Translations under genes and position numbers: made by a program
The notes under the pieces: model-generated
The model's database searches: none
The model's input: the letters and a program-made list of their open reading frames with translations, nothing else
What the model was told of the DNA's origin: nothing
Assembly: GCA_900660155.1 (NCBI GenBank)
Contig: CABFPE010000021.1
Location: 2,343,211 to 2,372,390 of the forward strand
DNA: 29,180 bases
Source: Hofstenia miamia
Lineage: Eukaryota > Xenacoelomorpha > Acoela > Hofsteniidae
Reading direction: 5' to 3'
Part shown: piece after piece, positions 1-9,397 of the stretch
Position numbering within the stretch: position 1 is the stretch's first letter
Layout of the letters: each line of letters begins with the position of its first letter

Positions 1-304
1 TGTGTGTTGATACATTCTGCAATACCGCACCTAGATTTGCTTTGACTTCAGAAGATGAAGAAAATGGTTGATTGACGACGTAACGGTGAATGAGACCGTC
101 AGTCTGAGGGGTTGTCACCTTTTGTCTTCCAGACCGCTTGCGAGAGGAAAAATTTTGCAGTTGCTGATAGCGAGTAAAACTTCTGGATAACGAAGATACT
201 GACACGCCCATTCTAACAGCTATAGCGCGATAATTGTACCCCTCCTCGTACAAGATATGAATTTGAGGACGCTTTGTTGGTGAAATTTCACTACCACGGA
301 CCAT
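1..304 (-). CDS. Tc1-like transposase, N-terminal 101 residues (partial at window edge)
   Basis: Reading back from the ATG at 304-302 the frame is open to the window edge. It begins MVRGSEISPTKRPQIHILYE and continues with a helix-turn-helix (EEGYNYRAIAVRMGVSVSSL), then RKRSGRQKVTTPQTDGLIHR and YVVNQPFSSSSEVKANLG. This is the paired-like bipartite DNA-binding domain with the GRPR-type linker that Tc1 transposases use to bind their inverted repeats. The second helix-turn-helix is cut by the edge, and the DDE catalytic domain would lie before position 1. The ATG is the usual start for this family, and no stops or frameshifts occur in the visible part, so this copy may be relatively young. Activity cannot be judged without the rest. 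Confidence 0.88.
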   Translation of the reverse strand, partial: MVRGSEISPTKRPQIHILYEEGYNYRAIAVRMGVSVSSLSRSFTRYQQLQNFSSRKRSGRQKVTTPQTDGLIHRYVVNQPFSSSSEVKANLGAVLQNVSTH

Positions 305-506
305 ATTTCAAACTATAATGATAGTGCTTTTTCAGTGAAAATGTATTGTGTGTAAATCTAAAGTTGTGTTAATTTGATTGATTAAATGAATCTGTTGTAA
401 ATTTTAAGAAAAAATTTGGAATTCCAGGAATTTTACGAAGTTTCCAGGAAATAGCATAAAACACGCTTTAGACATGTTGTTGTTCCCAAACTTTTGGCCA
501 GTACTG
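1..506 (-). mobile_element. Tc1-like DNA transposon, 5' end (runs off window)
   Basis: The element begins at its terminal inverted repeat (about 477-506, reading inward CAGTACTGGCCAAAAGTTTG) next to a TA target at 507-508. It carries the start of a Tc1 transposase on the minus strand and leaves the window at position 1. The TA lies directly against reverse-transcriptase coding sequence, so the transposon inserted into an older LINE copy. About 170 bases of untranslated sequence separate the repeat from the transposase start. Confidence 0.85.
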
Positions 507-508
507 TA

Positions 509-1031
509 GATAGTTTTGTTCTATTTTTAGACTTTTCAAAAGCCTATGATAAGTTTTCCCATAAAATTCTACTAGAAAAACTGAAAGAGATTGCAATTGG
601 AGGAAATTTATTAAAATTAATTTGGTCTTATTTTACAAAAAGAACACAAAAAGTAATGTTCATATCCGATCAGAGTAATATAACAAGAAATGTTCTTAAA
701 GGATCAGGTCTTGGTACTTTATTTTTTTACATTTTTAAAAAAAACTTGCTAAATTACTGTGATGCTACAACTAAATTCTTATTTGCTGACGACTTAAAAT
801 TACTTAGTAATGAAGTCGAAAACATGCAATCAACAAAGGTGATATTTTTAGAATTGAAAATTTTTAAAAACGTTGTTCGAAGTTGATTTTAAATATTATG
901 GACTATAAAAAGAGATTAATTGAACAAAATTTATTGCCTCTTTCAATGCAATTTAAACTCATTGTTCTTATTCAATTTAGCAGTATGCTGACTATAAGAT
1001 TGATTTTAACATCTTTGACTCTGTTTATCTA
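509..1031 (+). pseudogene. LINE reverse transcriptase, palm and thumb (decayed)
   Basis: The frame from 509 reads DSFVLFLDFSKAYDKFSHKI (RT motif with the first catalytic Asp, about 510-570), then a fingers-palm stretch, LKGSGLGTLFFYIF (eroded GVPQGSVLGPLLF motif) and FADDLKLLSN with the catalytic Asp pair at 788-793. It stops at 884-886. From 898 another frame resumes with YKKRLIEQNLLPLSMQFKL, a LINE post-RT segment, so there is a deletion or frameshift near 850-900 and another near 985. The start is removed by the Tc1 insertion. This is a dead copy: it would have reverse-transcribed its own RNA at nicked target DNA. The clade could be Jockey or CR1. Confidence 0.82.
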
Positions 1032-2192
1032 CAGTATGTCCCATAAGTTACAATGAATTTTTATTAAATAATTTTTTATATAATATTATACATATTTTAA
1101 TAATAAATTAATCCAAAACAATGGTCATGTGACTATTTGCTTATATTATATTTATTCTTCGGTGAAAAAATGTCTTTTGATTACAATCAATATATCATTG
1201 AGTACCGAATTGTGGCAGCAGTGTGTTTTTATGAAAGTGATGAGAATATAAGTCTGTGCGCAATATAAAGGTAAAGATACATAAAGCATAGGCTGATAAG
1301 CTTTACCCCCTCTGGCTCCATACTAGACAAACCCAGATTTGTCAGCCCCGATAAGCGAGGAGATCATTTGGAAGAGGTAAATAATTCTATAATATAAGAT
1401 CCGAAACAATCAGTTTGATGTCGTTCTGATGCATTGAATATTCCCAAAACAACATTACACAGAATGTTGACAAAAGACTTGGAAAATAAGAATTGGAAGC
1501 CAACAAAAGTTCAATTTCTTAGCCGAGATAGCTATCCTAAAAAGTACGACACGTTACAAAGAAAACGAAGACTCTTCTTTATAGGCGAATGTGCCGTTTA
1601 TGCAGTAGGCAAAGGCCAAATTCGTGTTTCTATGTGGTCAAAACGAAATCGTCACTTTTCGGAACAAATTACATATCAATCAATAACAGCTATGGTATGA
1701 GCTGCCATGTCAGAGAAATGTCTTATTGGGCCCTTTTTCTTGGAAGGCGGTGTTACTGCAGATAATTATGGTCGGATACTAAGAAAAGAATTTATTCCTT
1801 CGCTTCATGCTGGTCTGAAATTTTTACCATCACATTTCGAACTGGATTGTGGTCCAGCACATACTGCAATAGCAACTCAATTTCTTAAGCGGCTCCTTTC
1901 AGCATCATTCGATTGGAAAACCTGTCCCGACTTCTTGGCCAGCATGTAGCCCTGACCTCACGACCTAAGATAACGCATTAGGGGGTATTCTAAAGCCCAG
2001 AATTGTTGCAAGGAAGGCACAAAACAAAGAGGATCTGAAAGTTATTATTCAAGATGAGGAACTTTTAGAAGAATGCGATTGTGTATTGAACTGGGCGGTC
2101 TGCAAGTTGATGCTTGAGATTAATGTTTTGTTGATTATAAAAATTGTTTAGTTTATTTTTATAAAAGTCTTCATAACTTATGGGACATACTG
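1032..2192 (+). mobile_element. Mariner-like DNA transposon with TA duplication
   Basis: Terminal inverted repeats CAGTATGTCCCATAAGTTA (1032-1050) and TAACTTATGGGACATACTG (2174-2192) are perfect over 19 bases. They are flanked by TA at 1030-1031 and 2193-2194. Removing the element rejoins LINE sequence on both sides. It contains a degenerate transposase on the + strand. Confidence 0.93.
1170..2110 (+). pseudogene. Mariner-like transposase, multiply broken
   Basis: An ATG at 1170 opens MSFDYNQYIIEYRIVAAVCF, the first N-terminal helix region. After a lesion near 1265 come GSILDKPR and, from about 1395, NNSII..PKQS. From 1434 the frame reads NIPKTTLHRML (second helix-turn-helix), then the catalytic domain with SITAMVWAAMSEK-like sequence crossing a TGA at 1698-1700, LIGPFFLEGGVTADNYGRIL and ELDCGPAHTA, which holds the second catalytic Asp near 1845. 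A frameshift leads into SPDLTT (1948-1965) followed by D-N-A-L, consistent with a third Asp rather than Glu. The order fits a mariner-type DDD transposase of about 300-340 residues. It is non-functional. The short ORFs at 1434-1700 and 1707-1949 are pieces of this one gene. Confidence 0.8.
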
Positions 2193-2194
2193 TA

Positions 2195-2490
2195 TACATT
2201 CCGAAACAAAGATTATGGCTCTACAATAAAACCCTTTCAAGTGCAAAATTAATAAGAAGAGTAAAACATATAAATTCTTCTTTAACCGCATCAATAAATT
2301 AGCAAATTACATTCATCTAACTACAAATATTGATCTCTTTGATAGATCTTCAAAAGTTAAAATGCAATTAAAAGATTTACTTAGACAACAATTTATTGAT
2401 TTATATGCATCTAATAATAATTGCACTAATTCTTTAGTTTGTAATTGTAATATATGCAATTCTAAGAATTTGCTTTACAAGAAATATTGA
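2195..2490 (+). pseudogene. LINE ORF2 C-terminus
   Basis: Continuing the LINE after the mariner insertion, a frame from about 2270 reads YKFFFNRINKLANYIHL, then RSSKVKMQLKDLLRQQFIDL and a cysteine cluster CNCNIC, ending at a stop near 2490. The Y-x-FFxR-x-N-x-L-xN pattern is the usual C-terminal signature of Jockey/CR1-type ORF2 proteins. The piece between 2195 and 2270 is frame-shifted relative to this. It belongs with the RT fragment at 509-1031. Confidence 0.72.
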
Positions 2491-2574
2491 GTTTTTTTGA
2501 AATATGTTAAATAGTGAAATTTGTTTGCTTAATAAGCAATAAAGTCTTTTTGTATTGTATTGAATTGTATTGAA

Positions 2575-3250
2575 ATTACTATTACTAGATATTTAGTATT
2601 TCACTATGTAAAGCAATGCTCAATTGAAAACATTAGCTGTACTTTAAACACAAACAAATGGGTTCACAGGGGGCGTAGGAATTGTATGTTTCATGCACGC
2701 AGGTATAGATTTTAGCTTGTACATAAATGAAAGTAGGTATGCCATTTTCTTACAAAAATACAATGCTTAGTTTAGAGTTAGTTCTTCATCTGCACACATT
2801 AATATTTTAGATTTGCGGTGTAACAAGAATGATTTGTATTTGCTTTGACATGTATTCAAACTAAACTTAGAAGTCTCATTCACAGAGGGCTTGAGTTAGT
2901 TTCGCTTTTGGGCAATAAGCAACCCCCGGGAGCCCTTGGCCTTCTCTATAAGTTAGGGAATCTTTACGGTTATGGTTGGTAGATAAAACATGACACTACA
3001 ACATCAACTTTCCTAACATGTAGCAAACTAGAAATTTGAACAAATAATGCCTTTATTGGTTTGTGGGTTTTATGTGTATCTTCATATAAGAGCTGACAAG
3101 ATAATTGACATTATTTGTGGACATTGAGGGAGAAATTAAAATTTGTGAACTGCAGTTGATTACTCTTTGTTAGACTTTAGTCATCACTCTTTAAAGACAT
3201 TGCTTCAGCCAGTGGTCAGAATTTCTTTGGAGCTGAGATAAGCCTAGCGA
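2575..3250. other. No gene recognised
   Basis: This stretch has no ORF with protein-like composition and no inverted repeats that I can pair. A small GC-richer patch at 2925-2950 (CCCCCGGGAGCCCTTGG) stands out from the AT-rich background without an assignable identity. It is probably part of the intron upstream of the exon at 4662, if that gene extends leftwards. Confidence 0.4.
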
Positions 3251-4450
3251 TTGTAACCTTGTTGGATAAGTTAACTAGCGCTTGTATTATATTATATGGA
3301 ATCAAAATGGAACTTGATAGTGCTTAGCTGGACGATTACACACGTCAAGCTATTTGCTGTGTTTTTAAAATGTCTTGTAAACCTCAGTATGTGTGATAGT
3401 TCAACTTTCATAAAATAATCAGAGTAAGTTATATTTCTTCTTAATTTGAAAAGAACAGAATATACTTTATTAAGACGTGAGTGAATGTTGTTCCAAGTAA
3501 GATCATTTGCTAATATTAGCCCTAGGTAAATTGTTCTAGTTTTCCATGGTAATTTGGTATTGTAAATAGTTAGGGTTGCAGTGGTTTCCAGACAACTTGA
3601 ATACAGAAGAGCCTCACATTTAGATACATTGAATTGCATAACATTCATACTAGACCAATAAAAAAGTTGTCTATCTCATTTTGCAGGTGAGATATACAAT
3701 TATTTCCGACATTTAGGAGTTTGCAATCATCAGCATACATAATGGCATACTGCAAAATGCAGTCTGGTAAATCATTAATAAAGATAGGAAAAATCTAACT
3801 TAAAAAACAGATCCCTTGAACCACCAATTGTAACTTCTTTTTGAGAGAGAATATGTGTCCATTTATGCTTACACATTGCTGTCGATCAATAAAATAAGAG
3901 TGAAATAAAAAGATAAAGTCTTCTTAGAATCCAAAAAATGTCAGCTTATAAAGAATTAGAAACTGTGAAATTTTATCAAATACTTTACAAAAGTCTATCA
4001 GATGCAAGAGAGTTAGATAGGATAGTCTTTTCTAGTTCCATAAATTTTGGGGATTCTTTGAATAGCATGTCCATCGTTACTTTATTAGTTTCAAAAAGAA
4101 TATACTTATATATGTGCTTGCTTGAACGCTTGTTTAAAGTGTGTACGGTTAGAAAAGAATAGAAATATGAAATGTTTTTGAAGACATTTTTGAGGAATTG
4201 GAACGTAATTATACATAATGGAGAGCTATCTGTTATACAAGTTTTTTATGGGATCACATGATGAAATGCCAGGAAGAATGCTTGTATCAGAAAGTATTGA
4301 TTTTATTGTTTATGATAATACATCATTGAGATTAAGAATAATTGTTTCTTCGTAGTATATTTGTAGGAGTTGAAGTAGGTTTTGTGAAGGAAATGAAATA
4401 GTGATCAGATATATGATGATCTAAAGGTAGAATATTTGAATATATCATCA
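3250..4450 (-). mobile_element. Antisense LINE remnant (CR1/Jockey-like)
   Basis: Reverse-transcriptase motifs appear in the correct order on the minus strand between about 4400 and 3292. No intact ends, poly-A-like tail or target duplication are visible, so the limits are approximate. It lies in the putative intron upstream of the receptor exon at 4662, in the opposite orientation. Confidence 0.7.
3292..4400 (-). pseudogene. LINE reverse transcriptase, frameshifted
   Basis: On the minus strand, DFCKVFDKIS (about 3996-3970, first catalytic Asp region) is followed by DRQQCVSINGHIF (about 3885-3848), a broken QG..FL motif, FPIFINDLPD, and YADDCKLLN with the catalytic Asp pair at about 3737-3726. 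After a frameshift near 3660 an open frame at 3648-3292 gives FNVSKCEALLYSS, LPWKTRTIYLGLILANDLTW and NKVYSVLFKLRRNI, the thumb region found in most LINE RTs. At least two frameshifts and stops make it dead. The + strand ORF at 3938-4162 is the antisense shadow of this RT. Confidence 0.82.
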
Positions 4451-4661
4451 GTTGATAGCAAAAAACTTATTAGCTCAATCAACAAAATCAAGAATTCAAG
4501 AATTGGATTACTGTTATGTTGACATTTTAGTTTATTTTCGGTTTAACTACATTTGTAATAGAATTTTCAAACTATTCATGTGGTAGTGAATGGAATATAT
4601 TTTGGTATTGGTTTTTAGAAAAAACTAGATTACTACATGTAATTTACTGAATACAATTTAG

Positions 4662-4926
4662 ATGTGAATGTAACAGCAAGTGTAGAAAAATCATCTTCTA
4701 GAATTATTGTCGAAGTAAATGTTGAAAGTTCTATGTCTGTTGTTGACTTATATCTTGCACAAAGAGGAAGTCGGCTCAACATTCTTTACGGATACACAAA
4801 CGAACACTACATTTTCGTTCTTCCGGCAGATTTCAATTTTGAAAATATCACCTGCGTTGTTGTTACAAATGCCATTACTAGAACTATTTCTTTACACTTG
4901 ATGGATGAATCTACCGAACCTACCAG
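4662..4926 (+). CDS. Receptor exon 1 of 3 in window: Ig-like extracellular domain
   Basis: The exon starts after the acceptor tttactgaatacaatttag (AG at 4660-4661) and ends at the donor AG|GTAGAA (GT at 4927-4928). It is 265 bases: two bases completing a phase-1 codon, 87 codons, and two bases of a phase-2 codon. The peptide is rich in beta-strand patterns (SRIIVEVNVESSMSVVDLYL, YIFVLPADFNFENITCVVVT). It has one cysteine in an ITCVVVTN context like strand F of an Ig domain, two N-glycosylation sequons (NVT, NIT), and ends in an S/T/E-rich spacer (DESTEPT). The strand-B cysteine is absent, so a disulfide-less Ig-like or FN3-like fold is inferred, not shown. The phase-1 entry is typical of exons coding Ig domains. 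It connects in frame to the membrane exon at 9093. Upstream exons are not in the window. Not recognised as a named gene. Confidence 0.72.
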
Positions 4927-5250
4927 GTAGAAATACATATTAACATATTTTCAAATAGTTAATAGATTTTAATTGTAACGTCATCAACAAATTAATCATT
5001 AATCATTAATTTATTTCTTAACAAACATCAAATCAATCCCTTTTTTGTCGAGGTGATATCAGTCTTATAGCATTTAATGTAAAATTCTATAAAATTACAT
5101 GTCAATAGATTTATCAATACTACGAATATAAGCAAATCTTCTGACTAATCGCGAAAGGCCTAGTGATTCATCAAAACTTAACTTTAATTAAGTTTTGAAG
5201 AATAAAATATGCACTTGGCATAGCACTCCACAAAATGTTTTTTGCATATA
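4927..5250 (+). other. Intron sequence, no feature
   Basis: Start of the 4166-base intron between the extracellular and membrane exons. It is AT-rich, with several near-repeats of ATTAATCATTAAT at 4992-5011 and no coding signal. The donor is at its first bases and a Tc1-like transposon follows at 5251. Confidence 0.5.
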
Positions 5251-6506
5251 CAGTGGGCTACCACAAGTTTTTAGCCACCTGTGATTTTAATGATATTTTT
5301 GAATTTCTTAATAGTAATTGATCTTTTTCTGGTATAATTTGTTGATATTATATAAATGTTACTTGTGAATACTGATTAAATAAGATTTAGCAATGAAAAC
5401 ACGAAGATGCAAAATATTGGTGAATTTAAACGAGGGCAGATAATTGTGTTGCATCAGTGTGGCAAGTCAAATCAAGAAATTGCTTGGCGTTTCAAGCTTA
5501 ATCATCAAACAATCAATAATATTGTTAATAAATTTAATAAAGAGGGCCATTGCAGCATTGAACACCGTTCAGGAAGACCCCCTATCGTGACAGATCGAAT
5601 GAAAAGAGTATTGAAAAGGGAAGTCATCAAAAACCGCCGTAAAAGTGTCAAAGATGTTGCTACTGCCATTGAAATGTCACCCTATGCAGTAAGAAAAGCT
5701 TTAAAAAAATTAGGATACCAAAGGAGAGTCGCAAGGAAGAAGCCACTGATTTCTAATGTCAACAAGAAAGAGCGAATGGATTGAGCGCGAGAATTTGAGT
5801 GCAAAGATGATAAATTTTGGAAGTCAGTAATATGGTCAGATGAAAACAAATTCTGTCAGTATTCAAATTCAAGGCAGGTTTATGTTTGGAGAAATCAGAT
5901 AGAGATTTGGAAGGCTGAATGTTTGCAGGCCACTGTCAAACATGGTGGGGTAGATTTTATGATGTGGGGTGCTGTCTGGTTCGGAGGAAGATCAGAGCTG
6001 ATCTTCGTTGAAGAACGGTTGAATGATCCAAAATATCGTTAGATATTAGAGAAAGGTCTATTACCAATATTTGAAACTAATATGGATAAAAATGTCTATG
6101 TTTTTCAAGAAGATGGTTCTCCTTGTCACACAAGCAAAGTTACTCAAGCCGGGGAGGATTACACGGTATTAGGTCATTACCATGGGTGGCCCAAAGCCAC
6201 ATGAATGTGATAGAAAATGTTTGGGAGCACATTGATCGAAAGCTTCGGGAATCTGCGAGCAAGATTTCATCGGTATCAACTCTGAAAGCAACCTTGTTAA
6301 AAGATTGGGGTAACATGAACCAATCAATCATTGATAATTTGGTAATGTCAATGAAAAACCGCATAAAAACCCTAGAAATGGCAAAAAGAGGTTCTACTCC
6401 ATACTAGTTGTTAATATTATCATTTTTGTTATGTTGTTATTGAGTAATTAAAGTTTAAAATTAAAGATATTTTTTTCTTCTGGCTAAAAACTTATGGTCG
6501 CCACTG
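5251..6506 (+). mobile_element. Tc1-like DNA transposon with TA duplication
   Basis: The left end CAGTGGGCTACCACAAGTTT (from 5251) and the right end, read inward from 6506 as CAGTGGCGACCATAAGTTTT, are inverted repeats that continue into TTAGCC. TA flanks lie at 5249-5250 and 6507-6508. At 1256 bases it has the normal Tc1 length. It sits in the receptor intron on the same strand as the gene and encodes a broken transposase. Confidence 0.92.
5407..6407 (+). pseudogene. Tc1-like transposase, two stops and a frameshift
   Basis: The ATG at 5407 opens MQNIGEFKRGQIIVLHQCGK. A helix-turn-helix (NQEIAWRFKLNHQTINNIVN), the linker HRSGRPP, and a second DNA-binding part with RKALKKLGYQRRVARKKPLI follow. 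After an in-frame TGA (5782-5784) the catalytic domain continues in the same frame: VIWSDENKF (first Asp at 5839-5841), FMMWGAVWFGG, a TAG at 6040-6042, and FQEDGSPCHTS (second Asp 6112-6114). A frameshift near 6150 moves the rest to another frame with MNVIENVWEHIDRKL (catalytic Glu at 6213-6215), ending at the stop 6405-6407. The family order is DDE; the usual SPDLNP before the Glu is eroded to SHMNV. It is non-functional, but the lesions are few. Confidence 0.9.
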
Positions 6507-6508
6507 TA

Positions 6509-7004
6509 GAGATCACACAATTAGGAAAGCAACAATGTGAAGTAATAAGCAAAAAAAATATCAGCTGAGCAGACTACAAGCCGGAGGCCTGGAATACTCT
6601 TGAGAAAAAAATTAGAATACATTAATGTCATTATCATACGATTAGTAGAATTGAGCTATTTTGCAACGAAGAGACTTCAAAAAGTATATTATGAATACAA
6701 GTGATGTTAACTTTATTTTTAATTTTTTGTAATTATGCTATATATACATGTATATATATATATATATATATCCACAAAGTTGGAAGAGGATTTACTTTGT
6801 GTCGGGTCATTTGCTGTTTTATGTAGATTTCCTCTCACCTTCACATTTCATAGAATTTTAAATGCTCAAAAACCAAATCTATTGAACGTTATCCCTCAGC
6901 TAATTGACGTTTCTTATAACTGAGGATACTGTTATTTGGTTTTATTCAATTGTCTTGTGAGTGAAGTTTAGTTATTATAAAAGTAAAAAAATTTTGCAAT
7001 TTCA
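6509..7004 (+). other. Intron sequence with short (TA)n tract
   Basis: Between the Tc1-like element and the coding-looking patch at 7006 I see only AT-rich intron and a TA dinucleotide run at about 6737-6771. The ORF spanning this run is carried by the repeat and has no protein-like features. Confidence 0.5.
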
Positions 7005-7005
7005 G

Positions 7006-7227
7006 GATTTATCAGCACCAAGATGTGTTTTTCTTGGTTTTAGTGATGGTTGAAGTCTTGATGACGATATGGAAATTGTGTGCACAGAATGGGTTACAAA
7101 ATTTCAAACTTCGTCTGTTCACGAATCTACCAATATGCCACCTTCTAAAACTCAAAATCTCTTTGGCAATTTCGAATATCATGAACAAACTTTCACATTT
7201 GACAATACATATATAGGTATACAATAA
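7006..7227 (+). other. Candidate cryptic or relict exon in the receptor intron
   Basis: After a fair acceptor (ttttgcaatttcag, AG at 7004-7005) one frame is open except for a single TGA at 7051-7053. It then reads SLDDDMEIVCTEWVTKFQTS, followed by a polar stretch with NMPPSKTQNLFGNFEYHEQT and NTYIGIQ, ending in TAA at 7225-7227. The composition is protein-like and more GC-rich than the surrounding intron. In the phase-2 frame set by the exon at 4662, the same DNA instead gives a hydrophobic run, VFFLVLVMVEVLMTIW, and stays open to a TAG at 7214-7216. Either reading could be an unused or alternative exon. I recognise no family and the TGA argues against the first reading being live. Confidence 0.3.
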
Positions 7228-7965
7228 TTCTCATTACTTTAAGATATGTTGATTTTCTTTCAAGAATGATTGGCTGCTAAGAATTCAATTTTGAAAGATT
7301 AAGCTCTAGACGATTTGCTGGCTATTCACTAGCTGTCATTTACTCAGTAGAATTCTTATGTACAATTTCAAAACATGCATGAATGCTTTAAAGAATAACC
7401 ACAGTTATTTTCTAAGTCTCATGTTCAATTTATATATTCATTTATACAATCATTTTCATTGAATATATGAAGAAATACTTCGGTTGTCTCATTTGAAGGA
7501 TTCAATCTAAAAATACCCATTCCTACACAAATGAATGATATGAGATTTATTATATCAAGCAAATTTCTCTAGCGTAAACAGGCGTTTGTGATAAAGTAAT
7601 GTAGCTGCTTGCAAACATTTTGGGCGACTGTTACAAAGTCACTATTGGAATAAACCACTTAATTTGGGAGGNGGGGTGGTGTGCATTTGCTATATTCATG
7701 CATTTGCAGATAAATAAATATGGAATAAATAGAATATTATTCGGTATTTTTTCCAAATACAAAACTATATCAAACAAGCAAACTTTTTGGTTACTTTCAT
7801 TTTATTGAATTACTTCCATATATTTTATAGTAATAATCAATATTATTGAAATTATACAACTATCATAACGTACTCGGAATTTAAGTCAACTTTCAAGGCA
7901 CAATACTGGACCTAAACTGCATTTGCAACATAAATAATTTTAGAAAGTGTTCTCAAAAATTCATA
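7228..7965 (+). other. Intron sequence, one ambiguous base
   Basis: AT-rich intron with no coding or repeat structure that I can support. Position 7672 is N, inside a G-rich run (GGGAGGNGGGGTGG), which suggests a sequencing difficulty there. The ORF spanning it, 7620-7808, has no recognisable content. Confidence 0.5.
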
Positions 7966-7969
7966 GACA

Positions 7970-8770
7970 GTGTCTTGTACAATCAAGAAAATGGTTGTAG
8001 AAGTTATTTATTATTACTCTATGTATTTCAAAGAGTATTACAGAAACATGATATGTAAAAATAAAACGAATTGGATAGTGAAACAAGAAATTGCAAACCC
8101 CACTAACAAATCATGTCATCAAAAAATGCAAGGGAATTTTCAAATGATTAGAAAGGAGCAGCAGAAAGATTTCCCTGCTATAGGTAGTGTTGTATCTATG
8201 TCTACAATACACCGCCAACTTCATATAAGAGGATCCCAAGCAAGTGTGCACACATCGCTGACCACAACAATGCACAAGCAAGCTTGCCCTCAGCTTGCCA
8301 GTTGTCCCAAATCTATTTAGAGAAACGTCTGTAGTTTTGGAAAAAAAGCTTTATGTACTGAAAAATGTAATTAGTTCATTTTAGGCATGCGGATCAAAGA
8401 TACCTGGGGAAAAAAAATCGAAGCCTATGCCGAAATAGCACCCCTCCTACAGTGAAGTATGGAGTGATTCAATGGTGCTCTGAGGATATTCCTAAGCATT
8501 AGATATGCATTGACGGAATAAGGGAATCGGCAAACAGCATATGATCCCAAAAAAAGGTGTCATGGCATTAGTAAGGAAGCTTAAATATGGTCGTAATTGA
8601 AACAACTCCAAGCATACAATTGAATCCACCAAATCTTGGACATTGAAAAACTCCTGGAGCCTTCTTTTTAGTTACCACACTTGAAATCCATCGAGAATTA
8701 AATAATCTAGCCGAGTTGAAGGCATTTGCTCATGAAAAATAAGCCAAGATTTCGAAGAAATGCTGTTAAT
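7970..8770 (+). pseudogene. Tc1-like transposase, heavily decayed
   Basis: From about 8073 the frame reads WIVKQEIANPTNKSCHQKMQ, then FPAIGSVVSMSTIHRQLHIR, the second half of a Tc1 DNA-binding domain, until a stop at 8318-8320. Beyond it, scattered frames carry catalytic-domain remnants: LKYGRN, KHTIESTKSWTLKNSW (the DNDPKHTAKST region, about 8600-8660), then L-A-E-L-K-A-F-A-H-E-K and AKIS near 8710-8760, matching the C-terminal part after the IEN motif. There are many stops and frameshifts. No terminal repeats could be paired, so the element limits are uncertain. It is an old insertion in the receptor intron, same strand as the gene. Confidence 0.72.
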
Positions 8771-9092
8771 ATCTTCTGTTTGAATATAGTTCTGAAAGAA
8801 AAATCTTCCTGCAAAAAATATTACAGGCCGTATTTCTAAGGGTTCCCCTTATTTAATGATAGTTTGCTTAAGGAATTGTCTTAGAAAAAAATTCTATCCT
8901 CAGTAAAATACGCGGCAGTTGCAGGACCTTAAATAAATTTACAATTAATTTATTAATGAAAGTCAAAAGAATACAATAAAAAATTATATTAATATTAATA
9001 GTAAAAAAATTTTGAAATTATGCTTCAATCTGTTTTTTCTATATTATTAATTGATAACTAAGAGCAATTTATTCTAACGTTAATTTTTTCAG
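8771..9092 (+). other. 3' end of the first receptor intron
   Basis: AT-rich intron ending in the polypyrimidine tract and acceptor ttctaacgttaattttttcag (AG 9091-9092), with TTCTAAC as a plausible branch-point match. No other structure seen. Confidence 0.6.
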
Positions 9093-9196
9093 TTCAATTA
9101 TTGGCAGGGATTTGTTGTACTTTATCATTGGAATATTTATTGGCTCAGTCTTCATTATATTAATCGTCGTATTTCATTTCCTTTTGATACCAAGTC
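9093..9196 (+). CDS. Receptor exon 2 of 3: transmembrane helix
   Basis: The 104-base exon lies between a strong acceptor (taattttttcag, AG at 9091-9092) and a consensus donor (gtaagt from 9197). Its first base completes the phase-2 codon left by the exon at 4662 (AG+T = Ser). The following 34 codons read SIIGRDLLYFIIGIFIGSVF and then IILIVVFHFLLIPS, and one base is left over (phase 1). The roughly 24-residue hydrophobic core is a single membrane span with a GIFIG (GxxxG) helix-packing motif. The basic residues after it (RHLNCKKK, in the next exon) put the C-terminus in the cytoplasm by the positive-inside rule. The other two frames do not give a membrane helix, so phase agreement picks the right one. 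Intron position and length fit a receptor whose ectodomain and membrane span are on separate exons. Confidence 0.82.
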
Positions 9197-9397
9197 GTAA
9201 GTGGTTTTCTGATAAATATGCTATTAATTTTTACTTAAAGTAGTTTTAAAACTAATACCATTAGTATAGAAAAGAATGAAAAATTGTAGATTAGAAAGAA
9301 TAATATTATCCTGGATATCGATATAAATATTTTGAAATATTTGTACAAAATTATACTATGAAATAATGCATATAATATATAATGTATAGATATACAT

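Larger units (their letters stand above)
509..2574 (+). mobile_element. CR1/Jockey-type LINE copy, split by two DNA transposons
   Basis: Reverse-transcriptase and C-terminal coding sequence in 509-1031 and 2195-2490 belongs to one LINE. The Tc1 element ending at 506 interrupts it on the left and the mariner-like element at 1032-2192 sits inside it. The 3' end has a stop near 2490, AATAAA at 2538-2543 and a short pentamer-like tail of TTGTA/TTGAA units at 2550-2574, a type of 3' tail known from CR1-related LINEs. The 5' part is off the window. Clade assignment is from motif style only. Confidence 0.8.

Noticed and set aside
3938..4162. + strand ORF of 74 codons beginning MSAYKELETV
   Set aside because: It is antisense to the LINE reverse transcriptase (DFCKVFDKIS and upstream), whose motifs are in order on the minus strand.
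4719..4901. ORF overlapping the receptor exon in another frame
   Set aside because: The exon frame has matching splice phases and glycosylation and cysteine features; this one is a shadow.
7012..7224. Minus-strand ORF over the intronic coding-like patch
   Set aside because: Its composition (Cys, Lys, Ile scattered) is less protein-like than the + strand frames, so it is treated as their shadow.
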